A stretch of 36,719 nt of DNA from the NCBI GenBank assembly GCA_902604225.1, contig CACKXV010000006.1, positions 1 through 36,719 on the forward strand. The letters run 5' to 3'. The DNA comes from an uncultured Pelagibacteraceae bacterium. GTDB taxonomy: Bacteria; Pseudomonadota; Alphaproteobacteria; Pelagibacterales; AG-422-B15. The notes below the pieces were generated by a model that did not search any database, was not told the DNA's origin, and was given only the letters and a program-made list of their open reading frames with translations. Both the position numbers and the translations under genes were made by a program. This document shows positions 1 to 9,351 of this stretch, one piece after another (positions within the stretch are counted from its first letter, which is position 1; the number at the start of each line of letters is the position of its first letter).

Positions 1-1127
1 GAGAAATGATTATTATGTCTTCTACAAAGGTGAATAAAGTTTACGCAATGATAAAACTTAATAATTTTGATAATTATTACTTGTATGCTGGTAGATCAAT
101 GGATGGTAATGTTATTAGCGCATTAAATGATACAGTCTCAGCAAAAAATGAATATACATTTTTAGAAATAAGCAGAGATAAAATAAGTCTTATATTTATA
201 TTACTATATGTAATAGTATCTCTAATTTTGATTTTAATTTCTATTATTATAGGAATAAACTTTGCAGACAGGATTGTAAAACCTATATCAAGCATTATAA
301 CTGCGACTAACAATATAAGTAAAGGGTTCTATGATGATAAAATTAAAAAAAATAACGACTATATAGAATTAAATAGACTAGCAGATTCATTTAATCAAAT
401 GAGTGGGGACATAATCAAGCAAAGAAATCAAATTATCGTTTCAAAAAAACATGAAACTTGGTCAGATATTGCAAGAAGGATAGCGCACGAAATAAAGAAT
501 CCTTTAACTCCAATTCAGTTATCTGCAGAACGACTTGAAAAGAAAACTATAGGATTAAATATCAAAAATAATGAAATAAATGAGTGCATTGAAACAATAC
601 GCCGTCAAGTTAATGAGATAGGGTACTTAGTGGATGAGTTTTCAAGTTTTGCTAGATTACCTGATCCAGATTTAAAAAATAACAATATATCTACTATTAT
701 TTCTGAGGTAGTGTCTGATTATGAAAATAACAACACTAAAATTAAATTTATAAACAAACTTCATTCTAATCAGATTAGTTTAAATATAGATAATTCTCAA
801 ATATCAAGGGTCTTTCAAAATTTAATTGTTAATTCTATCCACTCAATTGGTGAGAGCAAAAATAATGGTGGTGAAATAATTTATTCATCATATGAGAATG
901 ATGACAATGTGGTAATATCATTAATTGATAATGGCGAAGGACTTAAATATGAAAAAGAAGAGCTAATAAAGCCATATTTTACAACAAAGAAAAAAGTTGG
1001 TGGATCAGGACTAGGCTTGGCAATCGTAGAAAAAATCTTATTTGATCATCATGCTGATTTTATTTTAGCGAACAGAAATGATGGACTTATTGGAGCTGAA
1101 GTAAAAATTATTTTTGAAAAAATATAA
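1..1127 (+). CDS. ntrY: NtrY-like nitrogen-regulation sensor histidine kinase, C-terminal part (5' end cut by window edge)
   Basis: ORF 6..1127; TM segment followed by HAMP (FADRIVKPISSIITATNNISKG), H-box IARRIAHEIKNPLTPIQLSAERLEKK, N/G boxes (NLIVNSIHSI, GEGL, GGSGLGLAIV). Directly upstream of ntrX. Much shorter than full NtrY, so truncated by the window start. Confidence 0.88.
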   Translation, partial: EMIIMSSTKVNKVYAMIKLNNFDNYYLYAGRSMDGNVISALNDTVSAKNEYTFLEISRDKISLIFILLYVIVSLILILISIIIGINFADRIVKPISSIITATNNISKGFYDDKIKKNNDYIELNRLADSFNQMSGDIIKQRNQIIVSKKHETWSDIARRIAHEIKNPLTPIQLSAERLEKKTIGLNIKNNEINECIETIRRQVNEIGYLVDEFSSFARLPDPDLKNNNISTIISEVVSDYENNNTKIKFINKLHSNQISLNIDNSQISRVFQNLIVNSIHSIGESKNNGGEIIYSSYENDDNVVISLIDNGEGLKYEKEELIKPYFTTKKKVGGSGLGLAIVEKILFDHHADFILANRNDGLIGAEVKIIFEKI

Positions 1128-1128
1128 T

Positions 1129-2460
1129 ATGAAAAACATTCTAGTAATTGACGATGAAATTGATATTTGTAATAATATTAAAGCTATCCTTGCGGATGAA
1201 GGTTTTAATATACAAATTGCACATAATTCAGATGATGCTTTTAAATGCATAAATAACAATACATACAACCTCATAATCTTAGATGTATGGTTGGATAATT
1301 CTAAGTATGACGGTTTAGAAATTCTTAAGCAGATAAGGGAAAATGAAACTGTACCGATAATAATCATATCAGGACACGGAAATATAGATATGGCTGTTTC
1401 GGCCATAAAAGATGGTGCAAATGAATTCATTGAAAAGCCCTTTAATACTGAAAGACTATTACTCTCAGTTAATCGATCTATAGAACTACATGAAGTCAAA
1501 TATGAAAATCGAATTTTAAAAGAAGGAAATATTTTTGATTATAAATTTATTGGTATCTCACCATCGATTACTAAGATAAAACAACAAATTATTAAGATTG
1601 CACCTACTTTAAGCAGAGTTATGATTTACGGAGAGTCTGGCACAGGAAAAGATATTATAGCAAAAGAAATACATAAAAATTCAATCAACAAAAATGGTCC
1701 ATTTATAATCTTAAATGCTGCTTTGATGGATCCAGATAATTTAGAAAGTGAACTCTTTGGAATACAAGATAATAATTCAAATAAGGTTGGACATTTAGAA
1801 AAAGCTGAGAACGGAACGTTATTTATTGATGAAGTGGGAGAAATGCCCCTCCAAACACAAGCTAAAATATTAAGAGTACTTACAGATAAAAATTTTACGA
1901 AGAGAGGAGGCAATGAATTAATAAAATTAAACTGCAGAATCGTATGCTCAACCACCAAAAATCTAGAACAATTAATTAATGAAGGCTCTTTTAGAAAAGA
2001 CTTGTTTCATAGACTTAATGTTGTGACTATAAAGTTACCCACCTTAATTGAAAGGTCTAATGATATCGATTTATTAATAGATTATTTTACTGAAATATTC
2101 TCCAAGGAAAATAATCAAAAAAATACCGATCTAAAACCAATAATTAAAACTAAGTATATTAATTACGATTGGCCAGGCAACATAAGAGAATTGAGAAACG
2201 TCATTGAAAGATATTCAATTTTAGGTGAAAAGTATGACGATAATAATGAAACTGAAAAACTTGAAGACTTTCAGAATAAAAATGTTATTTCATTGCCATT
2301 AAGAAATGCACGTAAACTATTTGAAAAGAACTATCTTCAATCTCAAATTAATAGATTTGATGGTAATATATCAAAAACAGCAGCATTTATTGGAATGGAA
2401 AGATCTGCTTTACATAGAAAATTAAAGCAATTAGGCATTACAGAAGAAGATAAACAATGA
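1129..2460 (+). CDS. ntrX: NtrX-like AAA+ response regulator (start may be 1114 or, more likely, 1129 MKNILVIDDE)
   Basis: REC domain (LVIDDEIDICN...LIILDVWLD), Walker A GESGTGKD, Walker B GTLFIDEVGEMP, C-terminal Fis-type HTH (GNISKTAAFIGMERSALHRKLKQLGI). Confidence 0.92.
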   Translation: MKNILVIDDEIDICNNIKAILADEGFNIQIAHNSDDAFKCINNNTYNLIILDVWLDNSKYDGLEILKQIRENETVPIIIISGHGNIDMAVSAIKDGANEFIEKPFNTERLLLSVNRSIELHEVKYENRILKEGNIFDYKFIGISPSITKIKQQIIKIAPTLSRVMIYGESGTGKDIIAKEIHKNSINKNGPFIILNAALMDPDNLESELFGIQDNNSNKVGHLEKAENGTLFIDEVGEMPLQTQAKILRVLTDKNFTKRGGNELIKLNCRIVCSTTKNLEQLINEGSFRKDLFHRLNVVTIKLPTLIERSNDIDLLIDYFTEIFSKENNQKNTDLKPIIKTKYINYDWPGNIRELRNVIERYSILGEKYDDNNETEKLEDFQNKNVISLPLRNARKLFEKNYLQSQINRFDGNISKTAAFIGMERSALHRKLKQLGITEEDKQ

Positions 2461-3848
2461 AGATAATCATTTGTGGCGCAGGAAAAGTTGGAACAAGCAT
2501 AGCAAGACATCTTGTTGAGCAGGGTAGTGATGTTACGGTAATTGATAGTTCGCAAAAACTTATAGATGATCTAAGAGAGAAAGTTGACCTTAAGACAATT
2601 ATTGGATCAGCTTCAAACCCATCAGTATTAAAAAATGCAGGAGCTGAAGAATCTGATATGATTATAGCTGTTACCCTACAAGATGAAATTAACATGGTTG
2701 CATGTCAAATGGCTCATACTTTTTTTAGAATTCCAAGAAAAATAGCACGTTTAAGAACAGAAGACTTTCTAAATCCAATTTGGCGTGATTTGTACAATGC
2801 TGATAATATGCCTATAGATCTCATAATAAGTCCAGAATTAGAAGTAGCTAGGTCAATAGAAAGACAATTAAAGGCTCCAGGCGCTTATGATGTTGTTCCT
2901 TTTTTAAATGATGAAATTGAGTTGCTAAGTTTGGTAATTAGCGAAAAATGCCCACTAGTAGATACTAGTCTCATTAATATACATGAACTTTTTCAAGAAA
3001 ATAATGATACTAAAAAAAACCTTAGAGCTTCAATATTAGGAATTAGTAGAGACGAAAAGCTTTTTATACCAAAAAAACAAGATACATTAACGCAAGGGGA
3101 CCATGTGTATATATTAGTTGATAAGAATCATGTGAAAAGAGCAATGAGTGCATTCGGATATGATGAAAAACCAATTAAGAAAATAATTATTATAGGCGGT
3201 GGAAATATTGGTTTTAATTTAGCTAAAGATTTAGAAAAGTATCAGTCGGATATATCTGTAAGTATAGTCGAAAATGATGAAGACAGGTCAAAATATATTG
3301 CCGACCAGTTATCTAATACGTTAGTTTTAAATGGTGATGGTTTAGATCAGGATTTATTAGATGAGGCAAATATTAAAGATGCAGATTTATTATTAGCCCT
3401 CACAAACGATGATGAAACAAACATAATCATTTCGGCGGTAGCTAGAAAAAATAAGTGTGAATCAATAATTATTGTTAATAATTCTGAATATAACAAGCTA
3501 AAAGATGTATTAGGCATCAGTAAAGTTGTTGACCCTAGAAAAATTACAGTATCTAAAATACTTAAACATATACATAAAGGAAAAATTGAGTCAGTATTTG
3601 CGATAGATAATAACCAGGCTGAAATAATCCATGCACAGGTACTTAAAAGTTCAAAGTTAATTAACAAAACTATTGAGGATGCAGAATTTCCAAATGGTTT
3701 AAGAGTAGGTCTTATAAAAAAAGATGATAATATAATAATTCCTGATAAAGAAACAAAGATTGAGATTCATGATGAAATATTATTTTTATGCATGTCCGAT
3801 GATATAAAAAAAGCAGAGGAATTATTCCAAGTAAGAAATGAGTATTAA
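2457..3848 (+). CDS. trkA: Trk potassium uptake system NAD-binding protein TrkA
   Basis: Two Rossmann RCK-N repeats (MKIIICGAGKVGTSIARHL; KIIIIGGGNIGFNLAKDLE) with RCK-C domains; overlaps ntrX stop by 4 nt. Confidence 0.93.
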   Translation: MKIIICGAGKVGTSIARHLVEQGSDVTVIDSSQKLIDDLREKVDLKTIIGSASNPSVLKNAGAEESDMIIAVTLQDEINMVACQMAHTFFRIPRKIARLRTEDFLNPIWRDLYNADNMPIDLIISPELEVARSIERQLKAPGAYDVVPFLNDEIELLSLVISEKCPLVDTSLINIHELFQENNDTKKNLRASILGISRDEKLFIPKKQDTLTQGDHVYILVDKNHVKRAMSAFGYDEKPIKKIIIIGGGNIGFNLAKDLEKYQSDISVSIVENDEDRSKYIADQLSNTLVLNGDGLDQDLLDEANIKDADLLLALTNDDETNIIISAVARKNKCESIIIVNNSEYNKLKDVLGISKVVDPRKITVSKILKHIHKGKIESVFAIDNNQAEIIHAQVLKSSKLINKTIEDAEFPNGLRVGLIKKDDNIIIPDKETKIEIHDEILFLCMSDDIKKAEELFQVRNEY

Positions 3849-4699
3849 TGAGTAGAGAGGCATTTGTAAATGGTGAGTATAAAGAATATATTAATTCGCA
3901 AGTTCATATAGAAGATAGAGGTTATCAATTTGCAGACGGTGTCTATGAAGTATTTGCAGTTTTAAACAGTAAAATAGTAGATTATGAAGGTCATATTAAA
4001 AGACTATATAGATCACTTAAAGAATTAAATATTGCATCACCAATTCAAAGAAAGTCTTATAAATTTCACGTTAATGAAATTATAAAACGTAATATAATAC
4101 AAGATGGCCTTGTTTATTTACAAGTTACACGTGGCGTTGCTAGCAGAGACTTTAAATTTCCAAAAAATTCAAAAAGTTCAATTGTTATTATTGGAAAAAA
4201 TACTCCATCAAATTATTATCGTAATAATTTCAATAAAGGAATTAAAGTCAAAACAACTAAAGATTTAAGATGGAAAAGAGTAGATATTAAATCATTAAAT
4301 TTACTTCCACCTGTTTTAGCTAAGCAATATGCCGCTGATAATGGTTGTGAAGAGGCATGGCTCTTAGACGATGATGGATATATTACAGAAGGAAGTTCAA
4401 GTAATGCGTGGATAGTAAAAGATAAAACTGTAATTACGAGGCCAGTTTCCAGTTCTATACTTAACGGAATAACTCGTTCAACACTTATCAAATCACTATC
4501 GAATGTTGGATACAAACTTATCGAAAGAAGGTTTAACATAAATGATGTTAAAGATGCGGATGAAGCCTTTATTACTAGCGCTACGCAGTTTGTTATGCCT
4601 GTCATTGCAGTAAATAATATTAAAATAGGTAATGGTCGTGTAGGAGAATTTACGCAAATATTTAAAGAAGTTTATTTTAAGTATATCAGCTTATCTTGA
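3848..4699 (+). CDS. dat: Class IV PLP aminotransferase, D-amino-acid transaminase
   Basis: EDRGYQFADGVYEV motif, catalytic-Lys region VDIKSLNLLPPVLAKQYA, EGSSSNAWIV; start overlaps trkA stop. Confidence 0.88.
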   Translation: MSREAFVNGEYKEYINSQVHIEDRGYQFADGVYEVFAVLNSKIVDYEGHIKRLYRSLKELNIASPIQRKSYKFHVNEIIKRNIIQDGLVYLQVTRGVASRDFKFPKNSKSSIVIIGKNTPSNYYRNNFNKGIKVKTTKDLRWKRVDIKSLNLLPPVLAKQYAADNGCEEAWLLDDDGYITEGSSSNAWIVKDKTVITRPVSSSILNGITRSTLIKSLSNVGYKLIERRFNINDVKDADEAFITSATQFVMPVIAVNNIKIGNGRVGEFTQIFKEVYFKYISLS

Positions 4700-5769
4700 A
4701 CAAAACGATCTCGCATATTGTTCATCTTAATCTAGATGCTGAGCCTAAATTTATTTCAGAAGAAATGCTTTCAGAAATCGAAAATTTGGTAACAAATCTT
4801 GATATAATCATTAAAAAAAAAGAAATCATAAAAATAAAAAGAATAAATCCATCAACGCTAATTGGGGAGGGCAACTTAGTAAATATTGAAAGGGATATTA
4901 GGAAAAAAAATATAGATTTATTAGTAGTGAATAATAACTTGACACCTGCTCAGCAAAAAAATTTGGAAAACAGGCTCAAGATAAAAGTAACTGATAGAAC
5001 CGGAATCATATTAGAGGTCTTCGCTAGAAGAGCGAAATCTAATGAAGGAAAAATGCAGGTACAACTTGCTGAATTAATTTATAGAAAATCAAGGCTTGTT
5101 CGGGCTTGGACGCATTTAGAACGACAGAGAGGTGGTACAACCTTTATTGGAGGACCTGGTGAACTTCAAATTGAATTAGATCGACGCTTAATACAAGAAA
5201 AAATTTTAAATATCAAAAAAAGGCTTGTTAAAGTAAAGCATAGAAGACATGTACAGAGGAATTTAAGGAAAAATAATAATTTCAAAACAGCTGCCTTAAT
5301 AGGATATACAAATGCAGGAAAAACATTGCTCTTTAATAAATTAACCAAAAAAAAGCAATCAAGTAGACAAAGATTGTTTGAAACTTTAGATACAAAAATT
5401 AGTAGGGTATATTTAGGAGCGAACAAATACATCGGACTTATAGATACTGTTGGTTTTATAAACAACATTCCAACGTCATTAATAGAATCATTCAAAGCAA
5501 CACTAGAGGAAGTTAATAAGGCAGATATTTTACTAAATATTGTCGATGTAAATGATATAAATGCAAAGCAGAAAATTAGAGTAACAAAAAATATACTTAA
5601 AGAAACGGGAATTGAAAAAAATAAAATTTCAGAGATGATAACTATTTATAATAAAATTGACTTAAAAGGATTTGAAGCGTCGTATCAGCATAAGAAAAAT
5701 TATATTAGCGCCTTAACAGGTGATGGAGTTACTGATTTGAAGAAAACCTTAGCTAAATCTCTTATTTAA
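4696..5769 (+). CDS. hflX: GTPase HflX (short form; TTG start overlapping the dat stop)
   Basis: HflX N-domain (ARRAKSNEGKMQVQLAELIYRKSRLVRAWTHLERQRGG...FIGGPGELQIELDRR), G1 GYTNAGKT, G3 DTVGFI, G4 YNKID. Confidence 0.93.
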   Translation: MNKTISHIVHLNLDAEPKFISEEMLSEIENLVTNLDIIIKKKEIIKIKRINPSTLIGEGNLVNIERDIRKKNIDLLVVNNNLTPAQQKNLENRLKIKVTDRTGIILEVFARRAKSNEGKMQVQLAELIYRKSRLVRAWTHLERQRGGTTFIGGPGELQIELDRRLIQEKILNIKKRLVKVKHRRHVQRNLRKNNNFKTAALIGYTNAGKTLLFNKLTKKKQSSRQRLFETLDTKISRVYLGANKYIGLIDTVGFINNIPTSLIESFKATLEEVNKADILLNIVDVNDINAKQKIRVTKNILKETGIEKNKISEMITIYNKIDLKGFEASYQHKKNYISALTGDGVTDLKKTLAKSLI

Positions 5770-6505
5770 CTTCATTAATATATATAGTAATGGCGCCGTT
5801 GTTTGCTTCATAACCATAAAAGTCTTTTACATCATTATCATTGTATATCACTTTAATATAATCAGATGACGCAAAAACATCTTCATCTTCGTCAATTTTA
5901 TAACCACCTAGTTTTATTTGATTTGCCTTACAATATATAAGGTTATTTGAAATTGTTTTGTCAGCTTTTGTGAACAAAACATCATATCTACGCTTGCCAT
6001 CAAAGATCCTAAAAGTCTTTTCACAATCGTTAATATATTTATAGTTTAATATATTTAAGAAGAAACTAGAAGGATCAATTGTATTAATAAGCATATCGTC
6101 TTCAATTTTAGTTAATTTATTTTTGTCAGGTTCTGGAATTAAATTGAGTTCAGAAATTAATGTGTCATTGTACTTAATCTCAACAAATTTTTCCTTTTCT
6201 TTTCTTGTGTATTTATACTTGTAATGGAGTGGTTTATAAAACTCATCAATGACACCTATAATGCTTCCATCTCCATTAACTTTATTAATAAATTCAACTA
6301 TATTACTGGTTCTAATGCTAAATTTGTATTCATAGTTATTATTTTCAATCGCGAGAATTGTATCAATATTCATAACAGGTATTTTAGGCAGAATAGATAA
6401 TTTTGCCTCAACAACAAAATTTCTTTCTTCGATAAAAGTATCTGCTAGAGTATTTGCTGAAGTAAATAATGATAATACAATAAAAATATATTTAGTTAGT
6501 TGCAT
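5762..6505 (-). CDS. DUF3108-like exported protein
   Basis: N-terminal signal-peptide-like sequence MQLTKYIFIVLSLFTSANTLA; beta-rich protein with DUF3108-type layout (YDVLFTKADKT...YCKA). Confidence 0.6.
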   Translation of the reverse strand: MQLTKYIFIVLSLFTSANTLADTFIEERNFVVEAKLSILPKIPVMNIDTILAIENNNYEYKFSIRTSNIVEFINKVNGDGSIIGVIDEFYKPLHYKYKYTRKEKEKFVEIKYNDTLISELNLIPEPDKNKLTKIEDDMLINTIDPSSFFLNILNYKYINDCEKTFRIFDGKRRYDVLFTKADKTISNNLIYCKANQIKLGGYKIDEDEDVFASSDYIKVIYNDNDVKDFYGYEANNGAITIYINEVK

Positions 6506-6509
6506 AAAA

Positions 6510-7565
6510 ATGAAAATACTTCATATATCAAATTTTGTCCAAAAACAAAATGGAAGATTACAGTGGAATCATTGTTTTAAAATAAATAATGGCTTCATCA
6601 GAAACGGACACAATGTTTGTTCATTTAGCGATCGAGACATGAGCCGTATGAATTTAATAAATAAATTAAATAATAACAAAAATCTAAATAATTCATTAAT
6701 TAAGACATTTAAAAATTTTTCACCGGATCTTGTCGTTCTTGGACACGCAGATAAAGTCCATAATGAAACATTAGAAGCATTCAGGTCTATTAACAAAAAA
6801 GTAAAAATTATTGAGTGGAATGTAGATAATTATCATTTAGATAATACAAAAAATAAATTTACAAAAAGAACCGATTTAATTGATGCTTTTTTTATTACCA
6901 ATGCTGATGAGTCAATTAAATCATGCCTAAATGATAATAATTCAATTTCATTTTTTCCAAATATATTTGATTCATCTATTGAGCAGTTAAAGATCTTTGA
7001 AAATAATTCTTTTGAATACGACGTATTTTATGCGCTAAGTTATGGAGTCGGTTCTGGTAAAATAAGAACAAACAAATCAGATTACGATAGAGAGGTATAT
7101 TTAGATTTTATTAAAAATGAATATCCAGAAATTAAAACAAATTTTTTTGGTTATGACAATATTCAACCTGTCTGGGGAGTTGAATTTGAAAAGGAAATCA
7201 GCAAATCACTAATTAGTTTAAACCTAAGCCGAAAGCCTCATCTTAAATATTATAGCTCAGATAGAATATCACAATATCTTGGAAATGGATCTTGTATATT
7301 TGTAGATAAAAATTCACAATTAGAAGATCTCTTTACAAATGATGAGGTTATTTTTTTTGAAAGCGATGACTTAGAAAACTTTGGTAAAAAAATTTCTTAT
7401 TATATTTCAAATAAAGATGAAACAAAAAGAATTGCTAAAAATGGATGGGAGAGGGGTCACAAATTCTATAATGAAAAAATCGTAACAAAATATTTTTTAG
7501 AAATTGCATTTAAAAATAAACCTGAAAGTGATTATGGCTGGCCGATTCATCAGTATTTTAAATAA
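6510..7565 (+). CDS. CgeB-like / GT4-fold glycosyltransferase family protein
   Basis: MKILHISNFVQKQNGRLQWNHCFKINNGFIRNGHNV N-terminus; C-terminal SRKPHLKYYSSDRISQYLGNGSCIFVDK...F..DDLENFGKKISYYI resembles Glyco_trans_1_2/CgeB. Confidence 0.65.
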   Translation: MKILHISNFVQKQNGRLQWNHCFKINNGFIRNGHNVCSFSDRDMSRMNLINKLNNNKNLNNSLIKTFKNFSPDLVVLGHADKVHNETLEAFRSINKKVKIIEWNVDNYHLDNTKNKFTKRTDLIDAFFITNADESIKSCLNDNNSISFFPNIFDSSIEQLKIFENNSFEYDVFYALSYGVGSGKIRTNKSDYDREVYLDFIKNEYPEIKTNFFGYDNIQPVWGVEFEKEISKSLISLNLSRKPHLKYYSSDRISQYLGNGSCIFVDKNSQLEDLFTNDEVIFFESDDLENFGKKISYYISNKDETKRIAKNGWERGHKFYNEKIVTKYFLEIAFKNKPESDYGWPIHQYFK

Positions 7566-7600
7566 TACTTTAGCAAACTAATTGAAAGCTAAAGTATTAT
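7562..7600. terminator. Bidirectional rho-independent-like hairpin between convergent genes
   Basis: Perfect 13-bp inverted repeat ataatactttagc ... gctaaagtattat (loop aaactaattgaaa), AT-rich flanks on both sides, between convergent ORFs ending 7565 and 7614. Confidence 0.75.
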
Positions 7601-7613
7601 CTTTATTTATAAT

Positions 7614-8039
7614 TTATTTTTGCTTTGGATACCAAATAATTGCTGCATACATTATCGCTACAATAACTAAGAAAGCCATACCAAGAGGTGTTGGTGTGAA
7701 TGTAGCTTCGGTAGTACCAACATAATTAATCCAACCTTCAGCAACTGGAGATATTTCTGTTCCAGTTTCTTTTAGCTGTTCAAATGCAAAAGCTGAAGCA
7801 ATATAATTGCCTACTGCCTCTGTAAATTGTATCCATGTACCAAGAACTATAATAGCGCAAAAAATTGATGATATTATTTTGCCAAACATAGTAGGTTCTT
7901 CGCCTGATGCTGGCACGCGCGTACCTACAGCTATTCTAAAACCCAGCCATATAAATATTGCTGATGCAACGAATGCTAATGCGCTTCCAATTCTAAATGA
8001 ATTAAAAATAGACCATATTTGAAATTCTTCAGGACTCAT
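7614..8039 (-). CDS. Small membrane protein of unknown function (141 aa)
   Basis: About three hydrophobic segments (IGSALAFVASAIFIWLGFRIAV; IISSIFCAIIVLGTWIQF; GMAFLVIVAIMYAAIIWY); ATG preceded by purine-rich aggagaa; ends at the hairpin terminator. Confidence 0.7.
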   Translation of the reverse strand: MSPEEFQIWSIFNSFRIGSALAFVASAIFIWLGFRIAVGTRVPASGEEPTMFGKIISSIFCAIIVLGTWIQFTEAVGNYIASAFAFEQLKETGTEISPVAEGWINYVGTTEATFTPTPLGMAFLVIVAIMYAAIIWYPKQK

Positions 8040-8265
8040 AATTTATTCTCCTAATATTAATTAAATAGAAAAGGGTATACTGCTTGATTAAAATAAATAT
8101 ATTAGAGTTTAGTTATATATTCTAATATTCGTATAATATATATTATGTTAAATAAATATAATCTATCAAAAACAATGACTTGTAATATAAATGTGATTTA
8201 TAGCTTTAGCGATAAAAATTTATGCAACATTTACAGTAGTTTATAACATATAATTAAGGTAAAAT

Positions 8266-9351
8266 ATGAATAATATTATATGGTTTAGAACTGATAAATT
8301 AGGAGATTTTCTAATACATTCACATCTAATCAGGGATACCTCACTTTCAATTCCAAATCCTTATACTATTGTAGTTTGCTCTCCTTATAATGAAAAAATT
8401 ATTAAAGAATATGATTTTATCGATGAAACCATCCCCTATCACAAAGATTTTAGCATCTATCAAAAAATAAAGATATTATCTAAAATATTGAGGCTTAAAT
8501 ATCACACGTCTATAGCAATCGATGGAAAAAAGTTTTCCTATTTTTGCTCACTCTTGGCAAAATCCAAAAATAAAGTTGGGCTAGTTTATAGAGTTAAATC
8601 AAGTTTTTTTAGTCTTTTTAAATACACTAGATATAGGCCATTTACCTTCAGTTTTGTTAGTAAATTTCTAATATTTGATCATATTAAAATTATGACTGGA
8701 AGAAGCTCTTTGCAGCAAGTTGAGCATCTTCCATCTATTTATATAAATTTATTAGAAAGTGTTCACGCAAGAACTAAAAATACTGACCAATACATTTTTC
8801 CAGTAAGTCAGCAATCTGATAGATACATTTCAAAATTACTAAATAAAATAAATTACAAAGAATTTCTTTTAATACATTTAGATGAAAAATGGATTGATGT
8901 TCACAATTTTAATGAGGAATGCAATAAGCTTATAGAAGAGATACAAAAATCAACAAATATGAAAGTTATTATCACTTCCTATAATAATACTTTTAATTAT
9001 ATGAAAATAATCAAGAAAAACTTTGATACCTATGATCATAATATTGATAATCTTTCAATATTAGATAATTTTAACAAAAACATCATTCACTTGGAAAATA
9101 TACCTATATTTGATTTTGAAAGACTCATTTTTAAATCAAAGCATGTTCTGAGTTGCCATTCTGGTTTTGTTGTTCAAGTTTGTGGAGCGAATTCATCGAG
9201 TGTCATAGATTTACTTAATGATACCGATTGCATGTGGTACGATTGTTGGGTGCCATATAATACTAAATACAGCAGAGTGCTTAAATCAAAAAATAAAATA
9301 AAATATTCTTATTCTGAAATAGCTGATCAAATAAAAAACATATTATTTTAG
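8266..9351 (+). CDS. Glycosyltransferase family 9 (heptosyltransferase-like)
   Basis: MNNIIWFRTDKLGDFLIHSHLIRDT N-terminal motif and C-terminal SCHSGFVVQVCGANSSSVIDL typical of GT9. Confidence 0.75.
   Translation: MNNIIWFRTDKLGDFLIHSHLIRDTSLSIPNPYTIVVCSPYNEKIIKEYDFIDETIPYHKDFSIYQKIKILSKILRLKYHTSIAIDGKKFSYFCSLLAKSKNKVGLVYRVKSSFFSLFKYTRYRPFTFSFVSKFLIFDHIKIMTGRSSLQQVEHLPSIYINLLESVHARTKNTDQYIFPVSQQSDRYISKLLNKINYKEFLLIHLDEKWIDVHNFNEECNKLIEEIQKSTNMKVIITSYNNTFNYMKIIKKNFDTYDHNIDNLSILDNFNKNIIHLENIPIFDFERLIFKSKHVLSCHSGFVVQVCGANSSSVIDLLNDTDCMWYDCWVPYNTKYSRVLKSKNKIKYSYSEIADQIKNILF

Noticed and set aside
1065-1499. 144-aa minus ORF over the ntrY/ntrX junction
   Set aside because: Antisense to the ntrX receiver domain; no domain features; shadow ORF.
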